Part shown: piece by piece, positions 30,614 to 45,100 of the stretch
Layout: each line of letters starts with the position of its first letter
How positions within the stretch are numbered: position 1 is the first letter of the stretch
Assembly: GCA_035236585.1 (NCBI GenBank)
Contig: CP141138.1
Span: 31,445,437-31,509,436, forward strand
DNA: 64,000 nt
Reading direction: 5' to 3'
From: Warburgia ugandensis
Taxonomy: Eukaryota > Streptophyta > Magnoliopsida > Canellales > Canellaceae
Notes under the pieces: generated by a model
Seen by the model: only the letters and a program-made list of their open reading frames with translations
The model's database searches: none
What the model was told of the DNA's origin: nothing
Translations under genes and position numbers: made by a program

Positions 30614-33600
30614 ACAATAGCAAAGAGATAAATACAATAAAATAAAATAAAATAAGAATACTTACACAATGTGTGGTCATTTCTAAACATTGCTCAGCAC
30701 TAGATATTGCTGCACATATGGTATTGGGAAACGGCTCATCTCCCTTAATATCCTATTCGTGTACATCAAAAGTTTCTTGAAAATACTAAAAAAGAAAATT
30801 GGAACAAGGAGTCTTGAACATAATATCCTCTTCTCAAGTCAACCCATGCTTCTCTTTCTATAAAGGAAGGTATTACAGAGAAAGTTCTAGCTTTGCATAG
30901 TTGTTAGTATAGTGGTACCCCTTGTACAAAGATGTATTAATTAAATGAGAGAAAAACAGTAACTGAATGAGTTTTATGGGTTTTTGGACCTTTCTATGGG
31001 TGATTTACAACTTTTGGAAGGGTTAAGAAACTTTTGATAAAAAAACTCATATATCCAAAGTTGAAAAGTTGGAGAAATTTTAAAAAGAGCCCTAAAAGGC
31101 CTCATAGAACCCTTTTATCCCAAAAACTTTTGCAAGGATTTCTGAAGCTTGTTTCCCTGGGGTGTCCTAATATTTATAGCCAAAGGCTATGCTAATGTAT
31201 GGCAGTTCCTAATAAGGTGATACATTGTTTTGCTTATCTAGATATTGGTATGGCAAATAAGGATGAATTGTCCATGGACTTTGAGGAGGGACAGTTGTCC
31301 ATCACTGCTAAAGTGACCATTTTGTTAGTTGGTCGGCTCACTTTTGTTGATGTGATAGTTCTTTTTTATGACATGACATTGGCATTGGCATATAAGGTGG
31401 TGCTTAGATAGTAGTTGAACTGATAGTGATATTGTAGGGCCATTAGTAATTTCCATTCTTTTGTTGATGTCATATTCATGATGTCATTAGACAAGAAAAG
31501 GTATCATCATTGTTTGGAGGGGATATAATCATGATTTGGAATTAATGGGGGTTTTTTACCACATAGAAAGAGAAAAGATCCTTCCTTTTGCATTATTGAG
31601 TGACACCTGACACTTTTAGAAGGATTGTGGACCGAAGGATGAAGTTGTTCCTAGTCCACAATATAAAATACTACTTGTTGTTGCTATAATGGGGGTTGGT
31701 GGGCCCCTTTTTCTCTATTGTGGTATACATGTCCACTAATTTTTAGCTTAGGTGAATGAGCTTGGGAATGGGCTAGTGTTTTTATTTGGTGATGAGGGTC
31801 TTTTGTCAAAAATAAGGTGTCTACAAATGCCTTCTTTTTCTCAGAGGTTAGAAGAACCATATGACAAATTAAAAAATAAACTCCATATTTTTCCACCTAT
31901 GATGGACTTATGGGATTGATCAGGTGGAGGTAGGATCCATTGCCTTTACTCCTCAAAAGTGATGCAAGGTCATTGATGGATAGGCCCCCCACTTTTTCAT
32001 ATTTTGACAATGTCTTTGAGGCCTTTCTTAATAATAACTCTAGTTTCAAAGTTTAGGCTTGAATGATTCATCTGATCATGGCTTTTGCTTCTCATAGAGA
32101 GATATGGGTGTTTTTGGGGTTTGGGAAGCAAGGCACTAAGGTTAGGTGCTAAGGATAGGGCACTCAATATGCTAATGTTAGGGCACCAATGATGAAAGAG
32201 AAAATTCAAAGGTTGGAGCCCTGCCTTGGTTACAGGCAACAATAACTTCACTTGGGAAGTTAGAAAGCACGAAAGATCTATATTTTGGTGGAAATTCATC
32301 TGTTCTCTTTAGTTTTGATTGCAATGTTGATCTCCTTCATAATTTTCATCCTAGATATTGTTTTTTTATTCTTACAAGTTATTTCCTTGAAGATATTCTT
32401 TGGATATGTTGATATGGTTGCCTCACTATTGCTATTATCTATTGTATTTAGAACACTCAAACCTAAGTGGGCCTCTGAGTCATTTAGTTGAAGTGTAGCT
32501 TCTTCTGTCCTCTATCTAATCAGAGAAATTGGTGCCACATTGGGCCATCTCAATAGACTTGAAGTATGGCCATCTCCTTCCTCTACCTCCAAGTGCCTCT
32601 AGCAAGAATGTGATTGACATATCTGGCCTTAGTTTAAATTTAGCCTTCCTCTGACCATCTATCTTTGATGCTCCTTTGTAGCAATGTAGCCCCCCAAGGC
32701 TTTAAACCTTAGTACCACAACATCTTATTAAGCATTTTCCCTGCATTCCTATTAGGTCATCTGTCACAATTCCTATACTAGTGGTCCCACTAGTTCACTA
32801 CAATTTTTAATGCTAGTACTATATTTTCTGTAAACTTTGGTGGTTCCCAAGTATCATTTTTATCTCTCTCTTCTTCTTCTTTTCATTTTTTTGTTGTTAA
32901 TTTCTTTTCTTTATGTTATCTTAGCTTTTATCATGGTTCGTCACTTTACTTATCTGAAAATGATGTCCTCTTTTGGGAACCCAAACTAGAGGTGAAAATG
33001 GTGGATTTGGTCCCACTTGGTAAGAGAATCTATAGACTACCCCTAGTTAGATAGATAGCTGGTTTATGCCATGAATGTTGACGAGAAGCTAATCCTACCC
33101 TAAATTAAGGAGAGGATCAACTTCTCATTTCCCTTCTTTGTAAACTTCCCTCTTTTTAACAATTGAGTGGTCAAGTTGCTCATACCACATGGCTCTCTTA
33201 TGCTTCTTATGAAATTAACAAGTCCCTTTAAGATGTGAATCATGCCCACTATTAATATTGTGATTGCTATTGGTCCTTTGAGTCATTCTATCAAAGGAGG
33301 ATGTCATGCCCACTATTGTTGTTGCCATTGTAACTGATATCTAGGCTCCACTATTGAGGTGGGTAGAATGTCCACTATTATTGTTTGCCTATTGCAGAGA
33401 CTACATCATTTTGCTAGCATGATGCTACTACTCATGGTAAGATTAACCTACCTACAACCCCTTCTTCTCCAAGTGGTACGTCGAGTCCCCTTGATTTAGG
33501 AATTGGCAATTCAAAAGCCCTTTGCCATGAAACTAATGCCCATCAATAGTCACATGATGATAAGATTTAACATGCTCATGCTCATGTTTTCCCTCTTTTA

Positions 33601-35439
33601 TCTTTTTCCCACTTTTGTGATGGTATGGCACTCTAGTCATTTGAAAATGATGTAACTACAACTTGAAATCTTACCTTGGCAATCTGAATATAGTTTCAAG
33701 TGGGATAATAGTCTTGGATTCCCTAAAAGAAGAAGTAGTAGCTTTTACTGAAGAGTTTATAGATAAGTCAATTGTCTATCTACCTTGGTTGTAGATGTTT
33801 ATGGTATTAGGGTAGCAATCACACTTGCTATTTAAATAAAAAAGTGGATATCGAAAGATCAACAATCCTCAAACCTCAAGATGTGCCTGCCACCTCAATC
33901 TAAACATAAAGTGGAGTCCATCTCATGAGTTTGAGCCTAGGATGGCATATATTAAATTGGACCAAAGGTGGCATCAATGCCCTTTATTTTCTTCAACATT
34001 GTCACTGATCTCTCTCAAGTCACTCCATCACTAACATCAGTTAAAAGTGGTGCTAATCACTCTCATTATCTCCCACATGGCATTGCTTGATCTCACTTAC
34101 CTTCGAAGTGGCATCGGTTGGTCTAATGCCAGAGCATTATCAATCAATCTCTTTTGCCTCAAAAAGTGGCATTGGTGAGTCTACTTCTAACATAGTTGGA
34201 AGTAAACAAATGAGAGCATCTGATAACACCCACCTCTGCGGCAATTATATAATTACAATATTCATAATTACAAAAATAACCCTGATAGGTACCAATCACT
34301 TCTATGAGTCTAGACATCGATGCGTGCTTCATGAGTCGATCAACACTAATCAGTCATAAGGGCATTTTTTTCTAGCATGTTAGTTAGATTAGTTACCATT
34401 TTGGTGCCTTGGCCTCATGGGTGGGTAACATTATAACAAGGACCCCCAAAACTATAATGGGGTTTCTACCCTTCATTCCAAACATAAAGTCTCACTTCTA
34501 GAGTAAGAACCAAACATATAATGTCTATTCCCCTTCTACTCTCAAGTTGAGAAACTTTATAAGTTCTCTTATTGGTTTTTAGGGTGCTCAATCGAGATAT
34601 AAACCTAGGTCTAACTTTATCTCTACTTCTTATGGGATCATGCTATCACCTATTTTTGGTTTATAACTCATAGTTCTAAAGCCTAGACTCAACATGGGCT
34701 CTTAGGGATATATTATGACCAATTTGTGGTCTATGCTCCATAGATTCTTGGCTTGGACCATCTAAGTCCTTCAATTATAGTGATGCCTATGGATAACCAT
34801 AATGTATTTTGGACCACCTTGTTCCTAAAACCATGAGGCTTTTGCCTAAGGGTTTGATCAATAAAGCATGCAACCATGGTTCATGCTAACATAATGTCCA
34901 CATAACCAATCTTACGACTGAGCCCTTATGCCTAATCAAACATTCTATCTTAAAAGGCATAAGTCATGGTCCTTGAGTTATATGACTTGAGTACCTACTA
35001 ATGCACACAATGTAGACTTATGGACTTACTATTCTTAGGAACAATGTGATATAATATCACTTGGACCATACCTTGGCCAGTCATATCTTGCCTTTAGTTC
35101 ACTTTTATCACTTTAAGGTACTCCTAAAACTAACCTATGGCTCATTCTAGCCTTTTGTCTATGGCTTTTAACTGAGGAATATAATGGATAGAACCATTTT
35201 GTCTTTTTTTTATTGACATGTAATTAACAACCCAAAAGGTGAGAGATGTACACTCACTTTCACTTGATTAACATAAACCCCATCAAGGTGAAAATGTGTA
35301 CTATTTCTATATGCTTTTACTGATGGAAGATGTCTAGAATAAGCATTTTGCTCTTACAAATTTTTTGGCATGCTTGATTGGACATCTCTCTCCTTTCATC
35401 TTGAAATTACATTATTTCTTGTTTATCTTGCAGATATAA
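30614..35439. other. Intergenic, mostly unassigned; may include LTR sequence of the Tat-like element
   Basis: Nearly 5 kb with only short frames. The stretch just before 35440 would be expected to hold the 5' LTR and leader of the + strand gypsy element whose gag follows, but I could not find a TG...CA border or a primer-binding site. Nothing resembling a host gene is visible. Confidence 0.35.
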
Positions 35440-37372
35440 TGGCATTTGAGATAAGAGCAAAGAATGTTGATGGCTTCCTCATAGGAAAATCTTTATCAAC
35501 ATCTCCACTGAATCATCATATGCGCTACTCAAGTCAAGGCCAAGGCTCCAAGGGCAATTAGTATTTCCTTAACCCCTTATAAAGGGTGCACCATTCATGG
35601 GCTCTCATAGATGTGCTAGCAATGGAACTAACTCCCACCATATGGTGGAAGCTCTAGGCCCTTCTAAAGGGTGCACCATCTCAAGGACCAAGAGGTACCT
35701 CCTCTAGGGTACCAATAATAGTCTAGCACCAAATTGGTGCTAAGGCACCCACATCCACACTTGGGGTATCCCTAAGGAAGTCAAATAAGATAGCCCCTCC
35801 CAAGAAGAAGCCTAAGGGTTATTCAAACTCTTCAATTAATGAGTATTAAGGTTTGCTTCTCTAACAAACTCTTTATTTATGAGAAGGAGGAGCCCACTAA
35901 CTCTCCGCCTAAGGAATCCATCAACCACACTTACCAAACCATGTCCAACCCACTAGATAGACCTAGGAGAAAGGCCTTCGAAAGGCAAATGTCTACTGCC
36001 TTAACGATCCATGGTTGAGCAAAAGGCCAAAAATATACATCAATACAATGAGGAAGTTAAAAGAAAGTCAAGTAAAGAGGGCATCTTTGCTCAAGATTCC
36101 ATCACATCTTGAGTCACTGATTGACTCGCACAAGAAAGCAACCATATAGTCCTAGGCTAAGGACTCTTCTCCCATGCAGGGGTGAGCCATCCATATGTGG
36201 CTCCTTGTACCTCCCTCAAGACTTGCACTAAAGAGGGAAAGAAGCCATGCTAAGTACATAGACAAAAAACACCATGCTAAAAGGAATAAGAAAGAAGCAT
36301 GTGAGAGGAGAAATTATGCTTCCTCTCATAATTAGGGTTGCAAGCCCCGTGATTACAACATGAAAAAGGAACTATTTACAGTTTACAAAGGTGAGTTCTC
36401 ACATCTACCATCTCAACTAGCTATCATCATGGTGACTTAAGTTGCATTCCTTGAGGACCAATACTGTGAGTTTCAATAAAAGATGGCTAAGAAGGAAGCA
36501 AAGATTAAGAGCCTAAAAGCAAATGCCTCAGTTCCTTATCATTACACTATTGAGGAGAGTCTAGCATGCCTTAATGTGAATGCAATTTGAAGGTTGATTA
36601 CTAACGTCATAGCTTAGATGTCATGAATCCATCTGACATTTCACCTTATCAAAAGGCATACCCACCTAAGGTGGATAATGTACCCTTCCTACATGGGTAC
36701 AAAAGATTTGGATTCTAAATGTATGACAGAACTGGATGCCTAAAAGAGCACATGTCCCATTTCATTTCCCAGTGTGGAGACATAGACAAGATTGGCTCCG
36801 TACTATTAAGGCAGTTCAGGGAAACCCTTGCATGGTTTAATAACTAATTCCTAATACTATCTTTAATTGGAAGCATATGCAAAAGGTGTTCCTTTCCCAT
36901 TTCTACAACACAAGATGGAAAGTAAACCTCACAAAGTTGTCAAGAATAGCCACAAGGCCCAATGAGATAGACGTTGACTTTTTCTAAAGATGGAGGAATC
37001 TAAGCCTCTTATGTCTATAGGAATTGATTTAAAAAGAAGCTATGAAAATATACACCAACAACTTAAACAATGACATGACTTTTTGTTACTAAAAAATGTG
37101 ACTAATAACTTTGAAGATCTAGAGTCCTAGGGCACTAGTATTGAGAACTTGGTGCAACATCCCAATGATGCTCGGGGCAAGATCTTACATCCCTCTAGAG
37201 CTCACACCACAATTTTGAGAAGGGAGGAAAAGAAGGTGATTACCCAATATTCATATAGTGCTACCATGGTGGCATTTAGGAACACCTTTTCCCAATCACA
37301 AAAGCATGAGAGAAGATCAAATAATAGGAGACAAAATCAAGGCTCTGATAGGCCTAAAATGAATTAGAGCTT
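35440..37372 (+). pseudogene. Tat-like Ty3/gypsy gag remnant
   Basis: Gag-like reading is traceable across stops. A possible start is MAFEIRAKNVDGF at 35440. The retrotransposon gag domain is at about 36660-37100 (PFLHGYKRFGF, YDRTGCLKEHMSHFISQCGD, LLRQFRETLAWFNN). The C-terminal part is at 37149-37367 (MVQHPNDARGKILHPSRAHT, and a Lys/Arg/Gln-rich end). The arrangement matches the gag of plant Tat-lineage gypsy elements. It is cut off by the Athila-like insertion at 37399 and resumes at 48829. Confidence 0.75.
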
Positions 37373-37398
37373 CTCCAACTAAGATATATTATTCATAA

Positions 37399-38526
37399 TG
37401 ATGTGTTTTAAATCTTACTTTCCTAAAGAGCACGGGTCTATTATAGAATAGATAAAGCAAATACAAGTCAATCCCATAGGGACTCTTTAAATGTTGGAAT
37501 TTAAATAAAAAAATTTAAGTTAATGTACTTTACCTTAGTCAATAGATTTAGACAAGTAAATAAATCTAGAACTACTAACAAAACTAAAATTAGAACAGAA
37601 AAGTGAAGCATAAAAGTCTTCTATAATGAATTGAATACAAGATAATAAGTAAAAGCAAAGTAAATTGGAAATCTTCTTTAAAAGCCAAGAGTGTCCACTA
37701 TATGACTCCTTTGTTGTGTCACTCAATAAGGAACTTTACACATCTACTTCACTCAAAATACACTATTTTACCATCAACAATCTTCATCAGTTTGATTTCT
37801 TCAACCCGTTGAGGCACTGTCTCTTAAGCTAACAAGTTTAGAGAAAATCACATGACATGTCACAAACCCAAGTATACATCAACCATGCCCAAACCACTTT
37901 TTAGGAAGGAGAGACTTTGGCTGCCATAAAGAGAGATGCAAAGTGGTTCATCCTTTCCAAATAGTGGCCAAACTCTAAGGAAAAAATTAGAATAATGGAG
38001 AAAGTGAGTATATGTATATGCTTCTCCTCGCTAAAACTTTGGGAAGAGAGTTAGTGGAGTATGCAAATAAGGATGAAAGGGCGCACTAGACAGGGGTTGA
38101 CTAAGGGAGATGGAAGGCTAGAAGGGTGGTTCATCAAGAACTAGGATGGAGGTAGAAAGGGGCATGAAGTAAGGAAAAGTTGGGGACTTTGTATGGAAGA
38201 AAGAAAGTAAAGGATGCTTAGGGTTTGATCGTGTATGGTGGGTGGAGGAGAAGATGGTGCATCCCACTTTGCAGAGGGGAGAATGGATGAAAACATAACA
38301 TGGAGAGGAGAGGAGAGAAGCTACTAAGCAAAGGTGCTACCTAGACAGTTGCAAAAATGATTGCCACTACGAAGGCGTGAGCACCATTCCCTCTACTACT
38401 TAGCTTCATGCTTCTCTCTTCAATAAGAATGGGAGATTGGAGTGGAGGGAATGATGAAATGGTTGAGACTTTACCTTGGCTCCAAAAAGTGTGGACGTGT
38501 AGCTCTAAGGGGAGGAAGATCATATT

Positions 38527-38620
<94 letters not shown>

Positions 38621-40260
38621 GGTTATTGATTTGGTTTATAGGGAAGTATAAGATATATTTCTTTCATATCTTCACCTTCTTTTATATAGAAAGCCCTAGA
38701 AAATGGATGGTTGAGATTATAAACGTATGAGAGTAAGGATTGGTTGATATAAAAGGAGAATGGAAAGGAGGGAGGGGGTGAAATGCAAGAAACAAGATGG
38801 AAATTACATTGGATTTTTTAGGAGAAGGGAATTGGAAGGAGGATGAGGCATGGGAACTTGATGAGTATAGAAAGAAAGGTAAGAAATGGAAAGAGATAAG
38901 GAGGAAGAACAAAGGAGAATCACATGGAGTTGGGAAAGGTTAGAGAGGATGGTTGGATGAGTGTCCTTCCTTGAATGATGGAGATTGTATTGAACTTAGT
39001 AGGTGAGAGGATGAGATCATTGCATGGCTCCTTAGGAGGTTTCCTCCAAACTTCCTCTCCAAAAATTCAAATAGAATACCCCTTTGAAAATGATGCATCC
39101 CATATTCAATATGTTAAGTACATTGAACTCCTTTGCATGGAAGTGTAGGATGGAGGTTAGGCTTCATGGTTTTCTCCTATGCATTCCTCTCCATTGGATC
39201 ATGCTTCAACCTAGATTGAGTGACTGAGATTTCTTAGAAGTTTCCTTATCCAAAAGAGCATGTTTTGTAGCTCATTTCTTCTCACTTGTTGGGTTGAGTA
39301 TATCCTAGAGTAAATGGCTTTAATTCCATTAAGTTTTTCTTATCCAAATCTCTTTCTCCCCTTATTCTCTCCTAGCCCACCATTTTCTGCTCCAACTAAT
39401 GGGATTCAATAACCAAAACACATTTTCTTGCTTGGAGAAACATGTTTTTATACCAAAATAAAGGTGAGTAATCAATTGAAAAAATCTCCACCAATGATAT
39501 TCAGTTTTGGTCTTCTTTGCATGGCTTCTCCTCAATAGCCTATCCTTGTTTAAGTGAATTCTCATTAGGTACTTTAGGATAGTCATAAGCAAGGGTAGAT
39601 CTTGGCCATTGAATGCTTAAAAACTTTACATGAATGTCGATCATGGATTTCTTATAAATGGTCTTTCTCTTCACCACATTTTTACGCTACAATTTCTCCT
39701 TCAAATATTCATGCAAATCATATGGGATGGAGGGATAACATGTACACTTCCATGGGAAAACTCATGTAACTCATTGTACAGGTCCTTTCTAGAGTTAAAT
39801 GAATGAACCAGAGAAACTTCTCTTCCAATAGGCCTTGCTGAATTCACTTCAACATATAAAGCATATTTATACTACATTATATATGATTTGACTTCACTTA
39901 TAGGCTTCCCAAGGTTATGGATTGCATGCATGCATGAATGGGAAGTTTTGTGACCTTCTTTTTTTATAAAGGCACCCTCCTTTAGGTCGATAAGGTTGGT
40001 CTTTTGATTAGGATTTTTTACTACTCTAACTTTGCTAAGGACACCCTCATAGCGATTAGATGGCATGTGGATCCATGATGATGCTTGGATAGTAGATTTA
40101 CTCTCTTTTAGGGTTTTATTGCCAAAAGTATGTATTTTTCTCAGTTGTACCCTAACCTTGCAAAACGTGAAATAAACCTTATTTGGTGATATTTAAGCTA
40201 AATCAAGTGTTAAAACCATTAAATATAGGAATACCATATGTAATATTTCTATCTAAATCA
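37399..40260 (-). repeat. 3' LTR of the Athila-like element (copy A)
   Basis: About 2862 bp. It aligns along its length with 46327-48823 and, inverted, with 56081-58936. Shared blocks include gggtctattatagaatagat, cttcaacccgttgaggcact, tagaaatat and tgatttagcttaaatatca. It contains a (TC)n run at 38529-38620 that the other two copies lack. Confidence 0.88.
38529..38620 (+). repeat. (TC)n microsatellite in LTR copy A
   Basis: About 46 TC units. The corresponding site in copy B (47466-47485) has only a short tctctctccctc, and the solo LTR copy C has none. The expansion therefore followed insertion. Confidence 0.95.
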
Positions 40261-42400
40261 AATACTCTCACGCTTACATTTGCTAATTCTTGAGCAAAAC
40301 TACAAAATAGAAAATCTAAAAAAAAAATCCTAACCACTTTGGTATGGGTTGTCATTTGCATTTAGCATATGTAAAAAGCCTTTACACTCCTAGGTTAACC
40401 CTAGTGGATGAGTTAGTCTCATAAAGGTTTCCAGAAATGATACCCATAAACATTTCGAAAACATTCATGAAAATTCCTTTATTTATCTCAAGGAACTTTC
40501 ATCCATTCAATGTTCAATAAATATTTAACTTAGCATGCAAATAAAAATAAACAATAGTTCAAAATTCTACCCTTATGCTAAAGATATTCCATTACTAATT
40601 AAGTCTTAGAATGTGAGTGTTAATATAGTCAATATATACATAAGTATCACTATCTAAGTAACTATAACATAAATTACTATCCAAAAATATGCTTCGACTT
40701 CAATCTCATAGGATACAGCTTGCATTAAAAAAATGTCACTCAGAAGTAGTTAAATCTCTCACTAATATATGAGTAGAATAATGTATATCAAAGCCAAATA
40801 ATCTCACATATTTTATATAAAAAATAGTAACTTAAAAAAAAAAACTAATAAGTGGTCTAATGGAATGGATGCCAACTATTTAAGATTGATATCCTTTACT
40901 AGAATCCCTACTTCATAACCACATCTAAGCCATACTACTCCTAAGATCAAGCTGGGACTTTCACTAGAACGAAACATAAGTCTTAAGAGAGGTTTATCAA
41001 AGAAAATTGGTATAAGGGTAAACAAAATTGTTTTAAAAATATATATAAAGGTCTTCTAATAACGTATTCACAGTTTTCTTTTCACACATAAGAGCGAACA
41101 TTCCCTTTTCATTGGCTACCCTTTTTCTTCTCTTTTCTTGTTCACTTGTTCAATTAATAGCCATTTTCTACTTTTCTTCTTTGAGTTATTTTGATGTTAT
41201 TGCTCATACTATTTTATCAAGATATTTCTCCAATCAACTCTACATATTTTTTATATGGGGAATGGATGTATTATTAAGGCTGAATATGGGTAAAGGTTAC
41301 TTGACTAACAAAGAAAGGCTTAATATAAAATGCTCAAAAGGGCTAACTAGCAAAAGAAATAACATGGGATAGGCTAAAGGTTAACTTAAATAAGGATGGC
41401 CTCTATCATTTCCTAGATTTCATATGATTTAAATATGTCCATAAACTCAAGAAATTTATGGTATAGTCTTTAATATATATTCTCAATATTTGACCAAAAT
41501 AAAAAGCAATGAGACCAACTATGAAGTTATGCATGCTGAAGAAAAATTGAAATTTATATATAAAAGAATGGCTAAAATCTCATAGGTTATAAGTCTCTAC
41601 AAATTTCTTCAGGATATCTAAGTCATATTTACTTTTCAACTTAAACTATATATATGAATATTGTGCAATAAGTGTTTCGAGTTTAATTTTCATGAAAAAC
41701 TTTAGAAAAATAATAATCAAATCAACTAATCATATGTAAATATATTATAAGCTAAAGTCCAAAAATAACATTAAATTTTTGAAAAATCCAAATTGTCATC
41801 CTTGCAAAGGAACTACCATAAATAAATAAAAAATTCATCATCATTTTTTGTTCAATTTTTTTCAAAAATTTTGGCTAAAAATGAATAAAAAAAACTTTAA
41901 GAACCTAAATGGTCACATCAAATTTTGAAATAACCCACCTCCAAACTTAAGTAAACATTGTACTCAATGTTTAGAACTATAACCATGGACAAAGAAATTA
42001 ATAAATCTAAGTGAAAAATGGTGAGAGGAATTGTACCTGCACCCCAGTGATGGTGCATGGATCTATTGATGTTGAAATACTGATGCAAAAAATAATGAAC
42101 AATGAATACCAATGCAAACTATATTGCTAAAGTAGTACTAATATGACACAAACTAGAACTTAAATTGACACTAACCTTGAAGGAGTTTCTAGAATAACTT
42201 ACTCCATTTCAGGATCTCACAATAGCCAATATACATTCTCCACCCAGTGATGTGTGGTGGTGATAGTATAATAGCAAGGTAAATTATTGTTAAGCTAAAT
42301 TTTTAAGGTTCAACTCGGGTGACTTGGCCAAGTTCTATCAAATTAAGGAAATATAATGCCAACATTAAAAAGTTGATAATATTCCTCCTCCCTTACATTG
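40261..42400 (-). other. Internal 3' region of the Athila-like element, no coding seen
   Basis: Between the protease-RT linker remnant and the 3' LTR. RT, RNase H and integrase would be expected in an intact element, but no motif can be read. Near 40265-40280 the minus strand reads gcgtgagagtatttgat next to the LTR, a possible decayed polypurine tract. Confidence 0.4.
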
Positions 42401-45100
42401 TCTTGATGACTAGGGTTAAGATGGCTCTACATCTCCCTAAAAGGTTGTTCATTTTCCTCTTGATATAGATGAATAGTAGGGCTTAAACCTTTAGAACCTC
42501 TTATGTACACCCTAGAGCTAGTTGATGTTTGACATAAAATCAATTTGATCACCTTCCTATTCTATATTAGGGTCTGAGGCATTGGGAACAGGCACGAGAT
42601 CAAATGAACCTAAACTTTTAGATTGTGAGCTATCCAAGATGGATGTTAGGTTCAAATTAGGTGGTTCTTCACTAACTGACTCAAATATAATCTCCAAAAT
42701 GTAAGAATTCCTCCTGGGTCTTTCCATTTTGAAGTGTCTATTAATGGTGCAGTATCAAGCAAATCATTCACTTCATCTATGGTGTTGTCTATGTTAAAAT
42801 CAAAACTAAGATGAGGTAGACATGCTTAGATAGAATCATTGCTGGAGGATGGTAGGGATGGTTTATTCTCTAGACTCTCTATCATATTAACCTAAAAAGC
42901 ATCTTGGGAGCATGGTTGTCCAATATTAAAAGCATTGAGGTTGATGTCCATGTTCCAAAATGATAGGAATTTGACTATCAAGATTTAGTACAGGATCTAA
43001 GACTAGAAAGTCTATTAGAAATAAAAACTTATCAACATGAACTAGTACATCCTCAACCACACCACAAGGAACTTTAACTGACCTATCTATCAATTGCAGT
43101 GTGGTGGTAATCACTTTCATCTTACCTAAACCTAATTGGTTATGTACATAATAAGGTAATAGATTAACATTCGACCCTAAATCAAGTAGTGCCCTATCAA
43201 TTGTGTGTTCCCCAATCACACATGATGTAGTGGGGCACCCTAAGTCTCTATAATTTGGTGGGGTGTTGTGTTGTATTATGGAACTTACTTGCTAGGCGAG
43301 AAATGCTTTCTTCTACACTTGAAATTTGCTCTTTTGGGTGCAAAGGTTTTTCAAAAAATTTCCATAAAAAGGTATTTCCTTGATTGCGTTAAGTAATGGA
43401 ATATTTATATTTAGATGTTGAGGATATGGAGTGTTTGGAATATAATGTGCCTCAAGGCTAGACTCATAGGAAGTGGGGGACTACCCTTTACCTTTCTAAG
43501 TCTTTGTGGGCTCATAGTATCCTCATTTTTCTTAATTTATTAGTCAAAACTACATTATCATCTATTACCTTTCCACTCCTAAGAGTAGTTATAGATTTGG
43601 CCTATTCATGAAATACTTCTCATTAGAATTTGAATCAATCTCATATTGGCCATTAAGGTTTGGTAAATGTTGACTAGGAAATTTGTCCTTCTCCCTCTTA
43701 GTAAGTGAATTAGATATTTGACCCATTTGGTATTCCAACTTCACAATAGATTGGGAGTGGGCCTGCATTATTTGTTTAGTATCATCTTGGAATTCTAATG
43801 AACTCTGCATAAATAAATTCGGGTCTTTTATAATTATTGTTTCCTTTATTGTGGAAAAAATGACTATGAAGTTACTGGTTGCTGGAGAACCGGGGTTCTA
43901 GGGAAAGGTTGAGTAAGGGGATCCGAGAGGACCTCCCTTATTATTGTTATGAGACCATAAAAAAATTTGGCTGCCTAGCCCAGCCAAGATTGTAGGTCTC
44001 AAAATATGGGTCCTTGCTGGGATTTTCGAATCCATTCATGGCATTCACTTACTCTGAGAAATATCCAAGGAAAGTAGAGCTTCATGGACACTATGTAGTA
44101 GGTTGTGGTACTAGAACAAAATAAACAAACCTTAAACTAAGGTTGCATAGAAGACTTGTTAGTCATCATAAAAGCATCTAACCATTAAGGATAATCTCTC
44201 TTATCCACTTTATGGGTCAACATATCTATTTTAATGTATAAATCAAAAGTGACCCTATTTCATACAGATCACCTTTCTTTGAAGGTAGAGGATTTCTCTC
44301 CATCTATATAAGAGTAGTCCCATTACTAGGAATTCTGCAAGTTTGTCTCAAAGAAATTTCAGGCCTCCACATCACTTTTATTCACAAAGGCCCCACTGCT
44401 TGTGGAATCAATCATATGTCAGTACTGGGGGGTCAAACCTTCATCAAATATTGTACCTATTATCACTTTTCAAAGCTGTGATTTGGGCAATTTAATAGTG
44501 AGTCCTTCTAATGTTCTTAGCATTCATAGAAATGTTCACCCTCTATTTGTTGATATTATTTTCTTCCTGAGGGCATTGATCTTGTGGATTGGGAAAAACT
44601 TATTCAAGAATTTCCTGGGTAATTTATCCCAAAAGTGATGGATCCTAATAGAAGGACTTTGCTTTATCCTTCAAAGAGTAAGGGGAATAACCTTAACCTA
44701 ATAGAGTCATCTGAAAAGTTATAGTATTTAAATGTAGCACAAATGTCAAGAAATTTATTGACATGGTGATACGAGTATTCATTGTCTTGCCCATAAAAAG
44801 TTCCTAGGTGTTGAATAACCCCTACCTTTAACTAAAAGTAATTTGTGTTAGTCACAAGAAGTACTATACATGATAGTAAGTTATAGGAAAGGAGTAGAGT
44901 AATTTTTCACCAACTTGACTTTTACTACTTCGTCAACCATTTCTTCTACATGGTTATTTAGATCTACTTGATTCCTTAACTGTTGCCTAGTACTCCATTC
45001 GATCTCAGCTTCTAAGACTACTAGATTTGAATTCAATGATCAAAGATAGTGTAGCACCAATGTATGATGCAGTTGATTCAACTTTATATGTACAAAAAAC
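42401..45100 (-). pseudogene. Athila-like gag and protease remnant
   Basis: On the minus strand, in order. The gag core is at about 44760-44400, where DDSIRLRLFPL, SMPSGRK and GEHFYEC match the Athila gag order. The gag C-terminal part is at 43810-43589 (HSQSIVKLEYQMGQISNSLT, KREKDKFPSQHLPNLNGQ). The aspartic protease is at 43219-42926 (ALLDLGSNVNLLPYYVHNQL with active-site DLG, DRSVKVPCGVVEDVLVHVDK, DFLVLDPV, PIILEH). The protease-RT linker is near 42830-42700 (IDEVNDLLDTAPLIDTSKWK). The protease stretch is open for 98 codons; the rest is broken. Confidence 0.83.

Noticed and set aside
38408-38629. 73-codon frame with Ser-Leu repeats
   Set aside because: Product of the (TC)n microsatellite in LTR copy A.
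44085-44125. ctatgtagtaggttgtgg as another hAT end
   Set aside because: Only the first 9 bases match; there is no partner end and no 8-bp duplication, and it lies within Athila-like internal sequence.
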